Of a DNA stretch of 64,000 bases, positions 49,501 through 57,497 are shown one piece after another. How positions within the stretch are numbered: the first letter of the stretch is position 1; each line of letters begins with the position of its first letter. This stretch comes from Leeuwenhoekiella polynyae (GTDB lineage Bacteria; Bacteroidota; Bacteroidia; Flavobacteriales; Flavobacteriaceae). Where the stretch lies: the NCBI RefSeq assembly GCF_042683665.1, contig NZ_JBHUOO010000024.1. One strand, written 5' to 3'. A model generated the notes under the pieces. That model did not search any database. It was not told where the DNA came from and saw only the letters and a program-made list of their open reading frames with translations. Made by a program: the position numbers and the translations under genes.

Positions 49501-52500
49501 TGTCCAGCAGAGCGGATTCAAACACGGCATTAGAAATTGTATTTATTGCGTACGCCGGTGCTAAGGTTGTAAATTGATCTGTATAAAAGCTTGAGGTTGA
49601 TTTATTTTTATCAATAGGCAAAATAACAAAGGGAGGAGCAGCTGGTTTTTTCCCATCTCCCCAACTAATAGATATTGCCGGGGTTGGCAAAACAATTTGA
49701 TTGCCCTGCAGGGAAATAGTAAAGCTATTTTGGAGCGCGAGATTCAACAGCGGAACTCTTGAATTTATTTGAACTTCTAAACTATCGTTAGCAAAACTTA
49801 AGTCAATACCACCAAATAAAGAGACAAATGGATATTCTTTATCATCTCTTCCAGTAACTGCACCAAAATTAAGTGGTTTTTCTTCGGGGATTTTAAAGCT
49901 TACAAGTCCGTTATTATTCGCGCTGAATACAAAAAATCCAACTTCCGTCTCCGGTATAGTTCTAGTTAGTTGCTTTGCAAGAGCCTGTCTATTTGCTGTA
50001 TTTGTAAATAGCTCCTCGAATCTTCTTTTTAATTCTTCAACGGGATCGGTTACAATGTTGAGGAGTGTTTTTAAGTTAAAAACGAAATTATCTTCTTCTG
50101 AACCCACAATACCTAAACCGGATAGTAATTGCAAGGCTGGCAAAGGAACATCTGGAAATTTAAAGCCTGTTAAGGTTGATACTAACTCTGTCAATTGATT
50201 TCCGGAGTCGGGTTTTCCCATAAGCCCAATCAACTGGGTTTCCATAAAGGTTTTTGGGTTGGCTAAAAGTGATTGCCACCCTCCAATATTTATACCTAGA
50301 ACTCCTGGAGCTACCTTATTTTTTGCTGAGAAATTATAATCTAATGTTAAGCCCAATTCGGACAATACCGAATACACATCTTTAAAAAGATCCTTATTTG
50401 ATACCACTTTGAACACTTTTTGCAATCCGGTATTGAGCATGCTCATAAAAGCCGATTGCACGTGTTTTGATTCTGCTAAATACGTAGCTAAATCTATATC
50501 TGCAGCGGCTTTTTGACCTTCCAATCTTGTGTTTTTTAATACAAGCGTAGGTTCAAAATCTAGTGTGTCATCTATAAGTGTTATTTTAAAGCCTAATTCC
50601 AAAGCGCCTAAATAACCTAAATCGTCTGGAAGGGTTATTAAATGTTCTGCTGTATTTACATTAGTAAGGAGTACGCTATTTACCAAAGACGGTGTTTGAT
50701 CGTTTTTGGGAAACGATCCATCTGCCAATCCATAAACAATTCCATTTAACCTGTTAGAAACCGCTACCTTAAACTTAAAATCGGTGGTATTGTACTCATA
50801 AGTTAGGTTTTTGGCCAAGCCTAATCCAATACTTTGAGTCGCTTCATTGTAAGATATAGGCAGATCGAACCCTAGAGGTAAAGGTGTTAAGTAAGGGTCT
50901 GCGAAACTACCTACACCTAATATTTTAGGTGCCTTAGCTTGATTGGTTAAACTCCATGAAAGTAAACTTAGAAAACGCTGTGCGTGGGATGGTGTTTCTA
51001 AATTACCGGCCAATTGACTTCTAATAAGCTGTAAAGGATCACCAAAGTCATCTAATTTTAATCCTTTAAACCCTTCCCATTTTAATCCACTTTCTTGAAA
51101 AATTGAATACTCAGAAAAATCAGTTAATAACCCAAAAGATGCTGCTGTTAATAATCCAACACGTGTTTTACTGCGCATCATGGCCAAGCCTAATGCTCCT
51201 GTAAAAAATGGGCCGAACGCCTCTACCCCTTCTTTAACTAGATTACTCCAACTACTTTGTTCACTAAAATTTAAAGATGCTCCTACAATTGGTTTATTGG
51301 AGCCTATACTCAACGTGGGGTTATCAATTAACATAGACCAAGACCAGCCTGTAGTTTGATACCATCCTCCAGAGAGTGCAACATTAGTAACCCCTATAGT
51401 GGCGTCGCCAAACTTAGGAGTAGTAAATCCATCTGGGAGTGATATTGTGGCCTGTGCTTTATGAAACCAACTTGCAGCAGCGGGTTTATCTTTAAAAAGA
51501 TCTATTTGTATGGTCTCAATGGTAATGTTAGGAACAATTTTTATTCCATCCAGTTGTAGTTCTGGTATTAAACTAAGGCCAAATACTAAACTTACCGTAT
51601 CATTAGAATCTGAAGTGTCTTCGTATGCAATTAAATGCACAGGCATATCACTCCCATTTACTGTTAAACCTACCTTCCACGGATTATCTGGTGTACCTCC
51701 ACCAGTAACATCTAATGAACTTCCACCTATTTCAAGCATTTGTGCAAAGGCTTTTAACAAATAGGTAAAAGGTCGCACTCCATTGGTAAGGGTTTTATCT
51801 TCTATTAGTGTTAAGTAATATTGAGCCCACGCGTGAATTGGGTCTTTTATACTATTGGAAATACCAGCCTCGGAAAACGGAGGGATTGGCCACTCTATGG
51901 GTGATACAGGTTCTTTTAGGCCTAATAATACTGCGATTCCATTTCTAAAACTACCTGGTTCTTTACCTAAAATAAGTTCTTGTAGAGCAGCACTAAGTGC
52001 AACTGCGCCTATATTGGCTAATTCGTCTGGAGACAGTAAGTTGACTACTCCAAATTTATTAGGAGTGTTATCGTCTTGTGTTTTGCCACCCCGCTGTGCG
52101 GGTAGTGTTAAATTAATAAGTTCAAAGTGTGGAATTACGGCTCCAGTTAATGCTCCAATAGCGATCCCTCCCGAAAGCTTTCCTAGACTTATACCTTTAT
52201 AATCATCTAAGAGTACATCACCATCTTTCCCAGTAAGATTAAAGTTTGTAATAAAGTTTAATGCTAATGCAGCATTGTTAGTGGTTGTATTAGGCGTTGT
52301 GCTTAACCTAAAATGCGCCAACTCTAAGTCGGCTTCCATCATAAAATAGGCATCAGACGTATCAATTTGCAGGCTCTTACTTGTAAAACTCAATCCTGGA
52401 TATAAGAATCTATCACCATTTCCGGTAACGCCACTTCCCAAGTTAAAATTTAGCTGTCCAATTCCGTCAACCTGAATCAAAGGGGACTGGAACGGTTGCA

Positions 52501-53731
52501 ATCTAGAACCCTTTCCCATTACAGCTTTTAATGGATCAGTAATCCCTAAGAAACCTGAGAAACAACTTAGCCAAGCTTTAAGATTATTTGTATCGCTGCA
52601 CAAGGCGTTAAACCAATTGAAGAAAGGAATCGCAGCGTCTTTTTGGTTTATAGCATTTTCTGTAAGCTCAATCCACTGCATGAGTGGTAAACGAATCTCA
52701 TCGTGGTCTGGAACGTGACTAGAAAAGCCGAATAAAGGAGCAAAATATTGAAGTTCTTTTTCCTTATCTGTGAATTGCTTGCTTAAAGCACCAATAAATA
52801 AGTTTACTGCTGTATCTAGTATTTCTAAAGGAGTAATTGCTTCTAAATCTGCTAAGGAATAGTTTTTTGGGGTATCATCTTTAGCGAGTTTTAAGCCTAA
52901 AATTTCTAAACTAACTTCAAATTTAGGTTCTGGAGCAATAAATAAATTAGAGCTAAATTTCACCCCATTAAATTCAATCCCGTTTATTTTTATTAGCGCA
53001 TTCTCTGGATCTACTCCTTCGGCGGCAACCCCAATTGTTACTGGATTTACATTATTTTCATCTATGAATGTAAGGCTAACTCCATCTGCTCCTAAAACCA
53101 CAATAGGTAACGAAGCCCATACCTCTACTTTTATGCCTTGATCCTTCTTATCGCTATTGGCATCCTTATCTATTTTTTTGTCTTCTTTTTTATTGGTATC
53201 CTTTTTACTTTCAGTAACTTCTTGATCTTCGTTATTAAATTCCCATTTCTTTAATACTCCAATCCCAATGGCTGTAGTAACAACTTCGTCTTTAACTTTA
53301 TTATCTGTACTGACCACGTAAAGTCCAGTAGGTTCAAATGCTTCGGAGGTTTTATTCTTTAATTGTATAGGATACCAAGTTCCCAATATTGCAGGATCTT
53401 TTATAGGAATACCTAATGCGTTTCCACCAAAACTGCCCAATAATTGACCAATTAAGGGGCCCATTTGCTGTCCATTTTTAGTGATCCCCTTTTTGGTTTT
53501 ATTATAGGGATCTGTAAACCATTCCGGGTCTAGCAAATAGGTGTCTTCTGCAGATTCCTCCTTGAGTAACAAACCAATCATAATACCAAGGGTACCTAAT
53601 ACAGGATCCAGACCTTCGAACTTAATATAGTTTTTATTGTCTTGCGCTACCTCAAATTCATTAGTATTAGATCTGCGCTCAATGAGTGCACTAGTGTTTG
53701 GTGTATTTAATGAGCCTGCCATGATCTTCAA
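43571..53731 (-). CDS. Giant DUF6603-type protein, 3386 aa
   Basis: A 3386-residue protein with no signal peptide (MKIMAGSLNTPNTSALIE; a second Met at 53722 is possible). Most of it is repeated beta strands of the kind SGLSFTSKSLQIDTSDAYFM and KYDLADGDFV-like pieces. A Lys/Asp-rich linker lies at about residues 175-205. The region about 2570-2695 (LKAWFSAYANFLIEWKPFYF, GPPVGGFIKVDWVVISFTIP) matches what I know of the DUF6603 domain found in very large bacterial and fungal proteins of unknown function. The last 690 residues form a separate, more mixed domain (GAYIWRLDSRKSH, GVLLDSDQDNS). No catalytic motif is apparent. It is coupled to the rest of the operon. Confidence 0.8.
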   Translation of the reverse strand: MKIMAGSLNTPNTSALIERRSNTNEFEVAQDNKNYIKFEGLDPVLGTLGIMIGLLLKEESAEDTYLLDPEWFTDPYNKTKKGITKNGQQMGPLIGQLLGSFGGNALGIPIKDPAILGTWYPIQLKNKTSEAFEPTGLYVVSTDNKVKDEVVTTAIGIGVLKKWEFNNEDQEVTESKKDTNKKEDKKIDKDANSDKKDQGIKVEVWASLPIVVLGADGVSLTFIDENNVNPVTIGVAAEGVDPENALIKINGIEFNGVKFSSNLFIAPEPKFEVSLEILGLKLAKDDTPKNYSLADLEAITPLEILDTAVNLFIGALSKQFTDKEKELQYFAPLFGFSSHVPDHDEIRLPLMQWIELTENAINQKDAAIPFFNWFNALCSDTNNLKAWLSCFSGFLGITDPLKAVMGKGSRLQPFQSPLIQVDGIGQLNFNLGSGVTGNGDRFLYPGLSFTSKSLQIDTSDAYFMMEADLELAHFRLSTTPNTTTNNAALALNFITNFNLTGKDGDVLLDDYKGISLGKLSGGIAIGALTGAVIPHFELINLTLPAQRGGKTQDDNTPNKFGVVNLLSPDELANIGAVALSAALQELILGKEPGSFRNGIAVLLGLKEPVSPIEWPIPPFSEAGISNSIKDPIHAWAQYYLTLIEDKTLTNGVRPFTYLLKAFAQMLEIGGSSLDVTGGGTPDNPWKVGLTVNGSDMPVHLIAYEDTSDSNDTVSLVFGLSLIPELQLDGIKIVPNITIETIQIDLFKDKPAAASWFHKAQATISLPDGFTTPKFGDATIGVTNVALSGGWYQTTGWSWSMLIDNPTLSIGSNKPIVGASLNFSEQSSWSNLVKEGVEAFGPFFTGALGLAMMRSKTRVGLLTAASFGLLTDFSEYSIFQESGLKWEGFKGLKLDDFGDPLQLIRSQLAGNLETPSHAQRFLSLLSWSLTNQAKAPKILGVGSFADPYLTPLPLGFDLPISYNEATQSIGLGLAKNLTYEYNTTDFKFKVAVSNRLNGIVYGLADGSFPKNDQTPSLVNSVLLTNVNTAEHLITLPDDLGYLGALELGFKITLIDDTLDFEPTLVLKNTRLEGQKAAADIDLATYLAESKHVQSAFMSMLNTGLQKVFKVVSNKDLFKDVYSVLSELGLTLDYNFSAKNKVAPGVLGINIGGWQSLLANPKTFMETQLIGLMGKPDSGNQLTELVSTLTGFKFPDVPLPALQLLSGLGIVGSEEDNFVFNLKTLLNIVTDPVEELKRRFEELFTNTANRQALAKQLTRTIPETEVGFFVFSANNNGLVSFKIPEEKPLNFGAVTGRDDKEYPFVSLFGGIDLSFANDSLEVQINSRVPLLNLALQNSFTISLQGNQIVLPTPAISISWGDGKKPAAPPFVILPIDKNKSTSSFYTDQFTTLAPAYAINTISNAVFESALLDKYPLVQHIFSMLGIAKPISNDPPEVLLAESEATVPMTMQSILGLLTDPLGWLLSDQVLGTNGRFNIAKLTNKLALIPEKSFTPASGNPITIGPNTHKTGMLLKGLPYNFSIEISGSVTDIKKENIHNTDLALFKFGCSAIDIADSASVNDLSFAVRVTPDFQAAISGGAKLATGAAGGLFIDFEYDNDFKFSFAGGTPKNPSGVVQLIPFTGWGALAGQAGTLATTKVIEQVVPVILEKLKPKAPDFVTALTDFGTNVPVKNLINTIANLVSNPPAEQLLGEAIEEAALNWIKGLFIEDQLTKTIVAIQGIFAQVPEQIGTVTVDTKEKGLLVFSPGVNLPIELFFGVDGENLGLWVGLNIPKIPYLSMNVLRTGIGIDVATLSKVSISFGSQIILPLDQSYGPGIKLERNKDSEFSLILDPMANSKDPDTNSDMAIQLLPVFFGTKGEEPEDLGETIQAWTLQVIKNVLPRYVSILVLNNEFVKMWLEYNLFTKVPHTEIELSAAQILVATTLICDGDSCNSTKKEEEIRYVLNTIDKIADITPLGFLSNLLQELLSETVTIVKIGEQGSISIGPKSDPNPDNLYGINIHMPDFKIEKAPNMVLQFGATNSEWIDQTSQITMVTGSESGSATAKAESKTKGNIAVKKADDTKKSLKPGIQFYVPITINNSVPEIDFDQFNIVLGNIGFDVVGKNGQPIVDLSRFKLGGVQPRVLLDFQFKGKNTPEVTFGGNLTLADMGLSLAPNTLSSGNDQGEKSNTKNPIASNLLGSGSEGDDSKNQPSNPTFSIQAAYTQNFASDQGNLWVNLANPTGEGKQIIFPIQRSFGPLFIDDLGVGWNDKEKDRPLLDVLFSGNVDLAGLKIDLIGLDVGIPVKTPADFGAYEISLQGMDVSFNGGAVTINGGLLKQDYEDTVIYNGAAVIKAASFSLMALGSYAQIKNTNNNNVTSLFIFGAIDIPLGGPPAFFITGLAAGFGFNRDIQIPPITEVMNFPLITGMLNGDLSSSDNPESALAYLGDLVTPRVGQYWLAAGIKFKSFELINTAALLFVQFGVNFEINILGLSYAALPPETKQENALAYFELALKVSIKPDAGVISVEAMLTPNSFVLTKDCKVTGGFAFYLWFKNTTQLVDGKTVLVPKGQFVITLGGYHPKFKAPVYYPKVPRLGLMWNMDFDVASLSINGGAYFTICPTAVMAGGYLDAVFKAGPLKAWFSAYANFLIEWKPFYFDVGIGVTVGVLFGVTIAGVDITLSVQMSAVLELQGPPVGGFIKVDWVVISFTIPFGDKKPDTSDNNLGSWDAFAESFLPQSESEKDINKPVQPLLKAGARDAKAAYTDPKKQQVLKWNSGAGLLNANAKQIPDDQTPWTVNTMFYSFNIKSVVPVNVLNAQLTEEPSDLYSINGVSSIGVRPMGFTKNLKSPVLVTVKYLDGTVVNLKKRHLLPEASLDGSPAALWSQMKLSKSAPPGGDNMIIVDTLVGATITANTFIIKDTIPAFDLINLKYTKNSPRLLPFAKTPVYSGLSTPLSQTLPYTQIMNTIMADGTNETSNIIERRNNIYKSLQQIPAYPIPTSFGPDKTKFSSLQEALLKTRAIVGINAPLFPDLSVMAHAANLIFQVFPTMATVGMYQNKGQITPPKPYQPEEIAVKSFDSIADYKQPKLEGVLRRHISNEALGEHIIKGSRILSKWTNKAQLDLNQSLQMARFGESRKNSVETKRLYEGGAYIWRLDSRKSHKIKLDGNLEAIAYYFDNADNLIGKHLVSPNKQFKIEQGTAQVAILAHDSGIHSSVGWQLDTKVAKINSKWAMTDGSLICVQNAQRVKLSEARSLTGVIRMNSMLAQNQVLALNDELVPGWIQTSCFTQDKYIGVLLDSDQDNSIQVSTATNNLPEILGNGKRVKIIPCNGKFVHVYKLREHKDEKQIYAGIIVKPTDSRTTVHAIYSMKPKDFTRKKSLEQQSIVQQALNTCEREHKTSNISVTG

Positions 53732-53774
53732 TGATTAGTAGTTTAATTTTAATTCGTCTATTCTCAATCCGTTG

Positions 53775-55388
53775 TTAAGAAGGATCTAGCAAGTGTACAT
53801 AGCCATTAATTGCATGATAACTGTTCTCTTCTTGTGCCAATTGGCCTTCAAAAATTATAGCGCTGCCAACCGGATGGTAATTGGTACCATAAATCAAACT
53901 CATTGATATCCTATCATATATACGGCGAACGGAGTATACCTTATCTTTTAGTTTGTGATTAAATATACCGGCAAAGCCCATTCCTCCTATTGGAATCGCC
54001 CCAAATGTATAAACAGATTGTACATTTAGCGTAGCGTCTGAAAAAGCTAAATCTAAAGCCAAAAAGTTCAATAACGTTCCACCAATGTCGTGACCTGTTA
54101 GTGTAACCTTTGTTATATTATTATTAGATAAGGTGCTCATAATAGCATTCTTAAGACCTCCAGTTCCATGATAAAGTGAGCCTGTACCATAAAATAAATT
54201 TTGGAGGCCTTTGTGAACATGTTCTGTTGTAGCTAATTGATAAGTAGCTAATTCCGAATTTGAGGTTATCAATTTAAACTCTTCCCAAGTAGTGGTTCCC
54301 CGTAAGGTTAAAATAGCATCTCCATTAGCATTGGTGTAAATCCTGCCCCAAAGCGTACCATTAAATTCAATCTTTCCCGTTGGCAGTGCTTCATAACCTC
54401 CTGGTAGTATAGGGCCCGCCTGTGGATGCTGACTAAACAAATAGGTAGAAGAAATAAGCTGGGTTAAATTATGAGCAAAAACTTGACTAAATCCTGAGGC
54501 CCGCTTTATATCTTGATTTTCTATACGTGGCCCGGTAATAAATGTCCTATTAAACATATCAAAATAATAGGCATTTCCACGTTCTAGCCATGGACCAGGC
54601 CAAGAAGGGGTTGTTGGCAGTTTTACTTGTGGAGTTGCTTCTACGTTACCTAAAGGAAAATAATCTTCTTCTTGGTTCGGTTTTAAGGGAAAATGATCAA
54701 TTAATAACGGCATATTTCTATTGTTAACGCTGTAACTGTAGCAAGCCGTTTTTCCTTCTTTATTTGTAACTTTAGTATTAAATAATTCTGATAAAGCCTG
54801 ATTTGTAAAATTAAGTGCCGAAAAAACAAAACATTCTGGTTGATAGTCTAAATAGGGAGAACGATCTAACCCATGTACAATATGAGTAGGAATTAAGTCT
54901 AAGGCGGCCAGCTGTGCTAATGGTGTAGCTAAGCCCATACCACATAAAATGAGAGTGTCCTTATTCGTTAAATGTTTTTTAATAAGATTCCAGACTTGAT
55001 CTCTTAAACCACTTAAGTAGGTAGTTTGAAAATCTGGATCTAGTTTGGCCGTAGAAGCATTTAATAATAAGCTAGCATCTATTGTTACCCTAGCCTTATT
55101 GATATCCTGATATTTTTCTAAATACCTCCCCCAATTAATTCCAAAAGCTAACACAAGTTTAGTGTTCTGGTCTGGCTGTGCGGGATCAATAGGTTCCCTT
55201 GCCAATAATAATTGTACAGGTATTGGATTACCAGAACCACCTGCAGGCAATACGCTAATTTTTATAACATTCCAATTGGCCGGAAAATTTTGACTTAAAT
55301 TGGCAATTGTATATTCATTGGCTTGAGCTGCTATGCTTAGTATTAAACTTGCGTCCTGAATCTTAAGATAATCCGTTTGGGTAACCAT
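53775..55388 (-). CDS. Tandem lipase-like (class 3) protein without catalytic serines
   Basis: A 537-residue protein made of two related alpha/beta-hydrolase halves. The second half is lipase-3-like: AILTLRGTTTWEEF, the nucleophile elbow VTLTGHDIGGTLLNFLALDL (about residue 431), VYTFGAIPIGG, VRRIYDRIS and a C-terminal His (NSYHAINGYVH). The Ser of GHSLGG is replaced by Asp. The first half has a second elbow, LILCGMGLATPLAQLAALDL (about 148), with Gly-Leu-Ala in place of Ser, followed by VFSALNFTNQALSELFN, matching the usual FGxPRVGN...FN. Asp and His of the second triad remain. It is probably a non-hydrolytic binding or scaffolding protein. No signal peptide. Confidence 0.75.
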   Translation of the reverse strand: MVTQTDYLKIQDASLILSIAAQANEYTIANLSQNFPANWNVIKISVLPAGGSGNPIPVQLLLAREPIDPAQPDQNTKLVLAFGINWGRYLEKYQDINKARVTIDASLLLNASTAKLDPDFQTTYLSGLRDQVWNLIKKHLTNKDTLILCGMGLATPLAQLAALDLIPTHIVHGLDRSPYLDYQPECFVFSALNFTNQALSELFNTKVTNKEGKTACYSYSVNNRNMPLLIDHFPLKPNQEEDYFPLGNVEATPQVKLPTTPSWPGPWLERGNAYYFDMFNRTFITGPRIENQDIKRASGFSQVFAHNLTQLISSTYLFSQHPQAGPILPGGYEALPTGKIEFNGTLWGRIYTNANGDAILTLRGTTTWEEFKLITSNSELATYQLATTEHVHKGLQNLFYGTGSLYHGTGGLKNAIMSTLSNNNITKVTLTGHDIGGTLLNFLALDLAFSDATLNVQSVYTFGAIPIGGMGFAGIFNHKLKDKVYSVRRIYDRISMSLIYGTNYHPVGSAIIFEGQLAQEENSYHAINGYVHLLDPS

Positions 55389-55413
55389 ATTTTTAAATTT
55401 CTGATTAACCAGT

Positions 55414-56163
55414 TTAACTTACTGGGTTTGTTAACCTTCTATAGGCTACAGTACCTGGTTCTCCAGGTCCTCCAGATGATTTACCCAAACCTCCTCCTAA
55501 GAAGTTACCCTTTATTTGTTGATTAGGCGGTTGGCCATCTTGAGGCTCATCGAGTCCTCCTTCACCCGGTTGCCCTCCGTTTCCACCGGCACCACCATCT
55601 CCTGGGGTAGAAGCATTACTAGAGGTTACTAGCAATGTGTTTAAACTTGACTGATCTGAATACACATAAACTTCGCCACCGTTTCCAGCGTCACCGCCTT
55701 TACCACCATCATTTCCTTTGCCTCCGTCTCCTCCTATTCCTCCCATTGAATAGTGCGTATATCTTTTGGAGATACATTTTAAATTATTTACTCCTGCATT
55801 GCCTCCTTTAGCACCATCGCCACCATCTCCGCCTTTACCCCCTTTACCCCCTTTTCCTCCATTACTTTGAACAATGATTTGATTGGAGTTGGGATTAATG
55901 GATCCAATTTTTAAAATTAGCAAGGGGGACTTGCCACCGTCTTGACCATCACCTCCGGCTAATCCAGGTAATCCAGCAGCGCCATTTTCTCCATTTGTAG
56001 CCTGCTTACAATTCCCTCGTCTCCACATTGAAGGGCTATCGTCGCTAGTATTGCTCCCATCTTGACCCATATTATTCTCTTTAGTGTTTTCTCCATTTGG
56101 TGCTTTACCCGGATTTATGCCGTCAGCACCAGAAATTCCTAAAATTTCTATATCAGCTTTCAT
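55414..56163 (-). CDS. Glycine-rich protein, 249 aa
   Basis: A 249-residue protein dominated by glycine: GGKGGKGGKGGDGGDGAKGG, GGIGGDGGKGNDGGKGG and GGPGEPG. The glycine tracts alternate with short hydrophobic strands (SPLLILKIGSINPNSNQIIV, GEVYVYSDQSSLNTLLVT). The GxxGxx spacing is not the strict Gly-X-Y of collagen, and polyproline-II bundles are plausible. It starts MKADIEILGISGADGINPGK, without a signal peptide. It resembles the tail of the 431-aa protein encoded just upstream (10-bp gap). Confidence 0.8.
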   Translation of the reverse strand: MKADIEILGISGADGINPGKAPNGENTKENNMGQDGSNTSDDSPSMWRRGNCKQATNGENGAAGLPGLAGGDGQDGGKSPLLILKIGSINPNSNQIIVQSNGGKGGKGGKGGDGGDGAKGGNAGVNNLKCISKRYTHYSMGGIGGDGGKGNDGGKGGDAGNGGEVYVYSDQSSLNTLLVTSSNASTPGDGGAGGNGGQPGEGGLDEPQDGQPPNQQIKGNFLGGGLGKSSGGPGEPGTVAYRRLTNPVS

Positions 56164-56173
56164 ACTATTTATA

Positions 56174-57469
56174 TTAATTTGGTGGCAAACGTTGAAAAAT
56201 CACTTGTGGTGCAGGACTTGGGTTAGGTGTATGGGGATTAGTATCTCCAGGTTTACCACCAGGTAAACCTCCTTCACCAGGGCTACCATTATTACCACCT
56301 TTACCACCTACTGGGGTTAAATCTACTGGTGGTTGTGCCATATCAAAAGGTAATTTTATAATGATCACTCCAACGTCTCCGCCATCTCCACCATTGCCGC
56401 CCATGCCTCCTTGTCCTCCAGGACCTTGAGGTCCTTTATTTGCTGCAGTACATTGTGTAGGGCAAGATCCTGGAGGGCCACCTTCGCCGCCATCTGCACC
56501 TTTTCCACCTTTTCCACCCACTTGGCCATTCCCTCCGCCGGCTTGTATAATTATTTTACCTGTAAGTTTTTCATTAATTGTTATGGTTAAACTACTCATA
56601 GCTCCACCTTTTTGCCCTGGTGAACCATCGCCACCATCTGCACCTTGTGTTCCTGGCTTACCATCTCCAGGTGGTGTGTAACATTCAATTGGGCATCCTT
56701 TTTTACTGTTGTTTGCTTTAGCTACTCCTGCAGTACCTCCACCTGCTTGCCCCGGGGGTCCCGATGTACCTCCTTCCGGCGCATGTTCAGAATAATCAGG
56801 GGGAGTATTATTTATGGGTAAATCTCCTGTAGCCCCATTGCTACTTTCTAAAGAATCCGTTACCATTATAAAATCGGTTTCTTGGCGAATTTTACCTTCT
56901 GGCCCCATAATTATCTCGGAATAGTTCCAAGTAACGGGGAGTCCATCTTTTCCAGATTTGATAACCGCTGTACCATCTATCACTTTTGGTGCTGGATCAG
57001 AAAACACGGCCATCTTCATAGGGAATTGCACTTCGTTTAGTAGAGATTCATATTTTTCTAACTCTGGCGCGCCTGTAGTGACGAGTTGAACACTTGCAGT
57101 TTTTAATTCTGCCTTCTGCTGAGTAGATAATTGATCTTTAAGCGGCTTACCATCAGATAAATTGGCTGTTTTAATCTTATGAATGCTCTCTAATGCCTTC
57201 AAGTTAGCTGTTAAAACAGTTGCCGATTTTTTAGCAATCATTTGACTAGCATCATCGAAACCTAACATTTTTCTTAAATCTGCTATAGAATTAACCGTAA
57301 CCAATTTAGGGGGTACATCTGACTCCTCCGGATCTGAAGAATATATAATGGTTTTGTTTTTTGGATGATCTACTGGTGTATGTGTACCCTGTTCTGCAGG
57401 CAATCCTAGCTTCTTGTTTGTTGCTGCAAATCTCTTTTGCCGTTCTAACGATAATTTTTTAAAGTTCAT
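56174..57469 (-). CDS. Protein with folded N-domain and glycine-rich tail, 431 aa
   Basis: Residues about 1-215 form a domain also found in the 196-aa protein upstream (SLERQKRFAATNKKLGLPAE, VTVNSIADLRKMLGFDD, LNEVQFPMKMAVFSDPAP). Residues about 220-431 are glycine-rich (GADGGDGSPGQKGG, GGKGGKGADGGEGGPPG) with strands SSLTITINEKLTGKIIIQAG and DVGVIIIKLPFD. Four Cys sit in two CPxxC-like pairs (KGCPIECYTPP, SCPTQCTA). Second gene of the operon, 28 bp after the 196-aa gene. Confidence 0.8.
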   Translation of the reverse strand: MNFKKLSLERQKRFAATNKKLGLPAEQGTHTPVDHPKNKTIIYSSDPEESDVPPKLVTVNSIADLRKMLGFDDASQMIAKKSATVLTANLKALESIHKIKTANLSDGKPLKDQLSTQQKAELKTASVQLVTTGAPELEKYESLLNEVQFPMKMAVFSDPAPKVIDGTAVIKSGKDGLPVTWNYSEIIMGPEGKIRQETDFIMVTDSLESSNGATGDLPINNTPPDYSEHAPEGGTSGPPGQAGGGTAGVAKANNSKKGCPIECYTPPGDGKPGTQGADGGDGSPGQKGGAMSSLTITINEKLTGKIIIQAGGGNGQVGGKGGKGADGGEGGPPGSCPTQCTAANKGPQGPGGQGGMGGNGGDGGDVGVIIIKLPFDMAQPPVDLTPVGGKGGNNGSPGEGGLPGGKPGDTNPHTPNPSPAPQVIFQRLPPN

Positions 57470-57497
57470 TTATTTGGTCTTTAGTTAATGGGCTAAG

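Noticed and set aside
45636..52202. Many plus-strand frames of 60-115 codons opposite the giant DUF6603-type gene
   Set aside because: They are shadows of the minus-strand gene: no start signals, no recognisable products, and composition dictated by the codons on the other strand.
36981..55388. Phage tail-like particle or Tc-toxin complex
   Set aside because: No sheath, tube, baseplate, LysM spike, Rhs/YD repeats or AAA+ ATPase is visible; the giant proteins do not show toxin-complex motifs.
55414..57469. Collagen-like protein
   Set aside because: The glycine tracts are mainly GGxGGx rather than uninterrupted Gly-X-Y triplets, and hydrophobic strands break them often.
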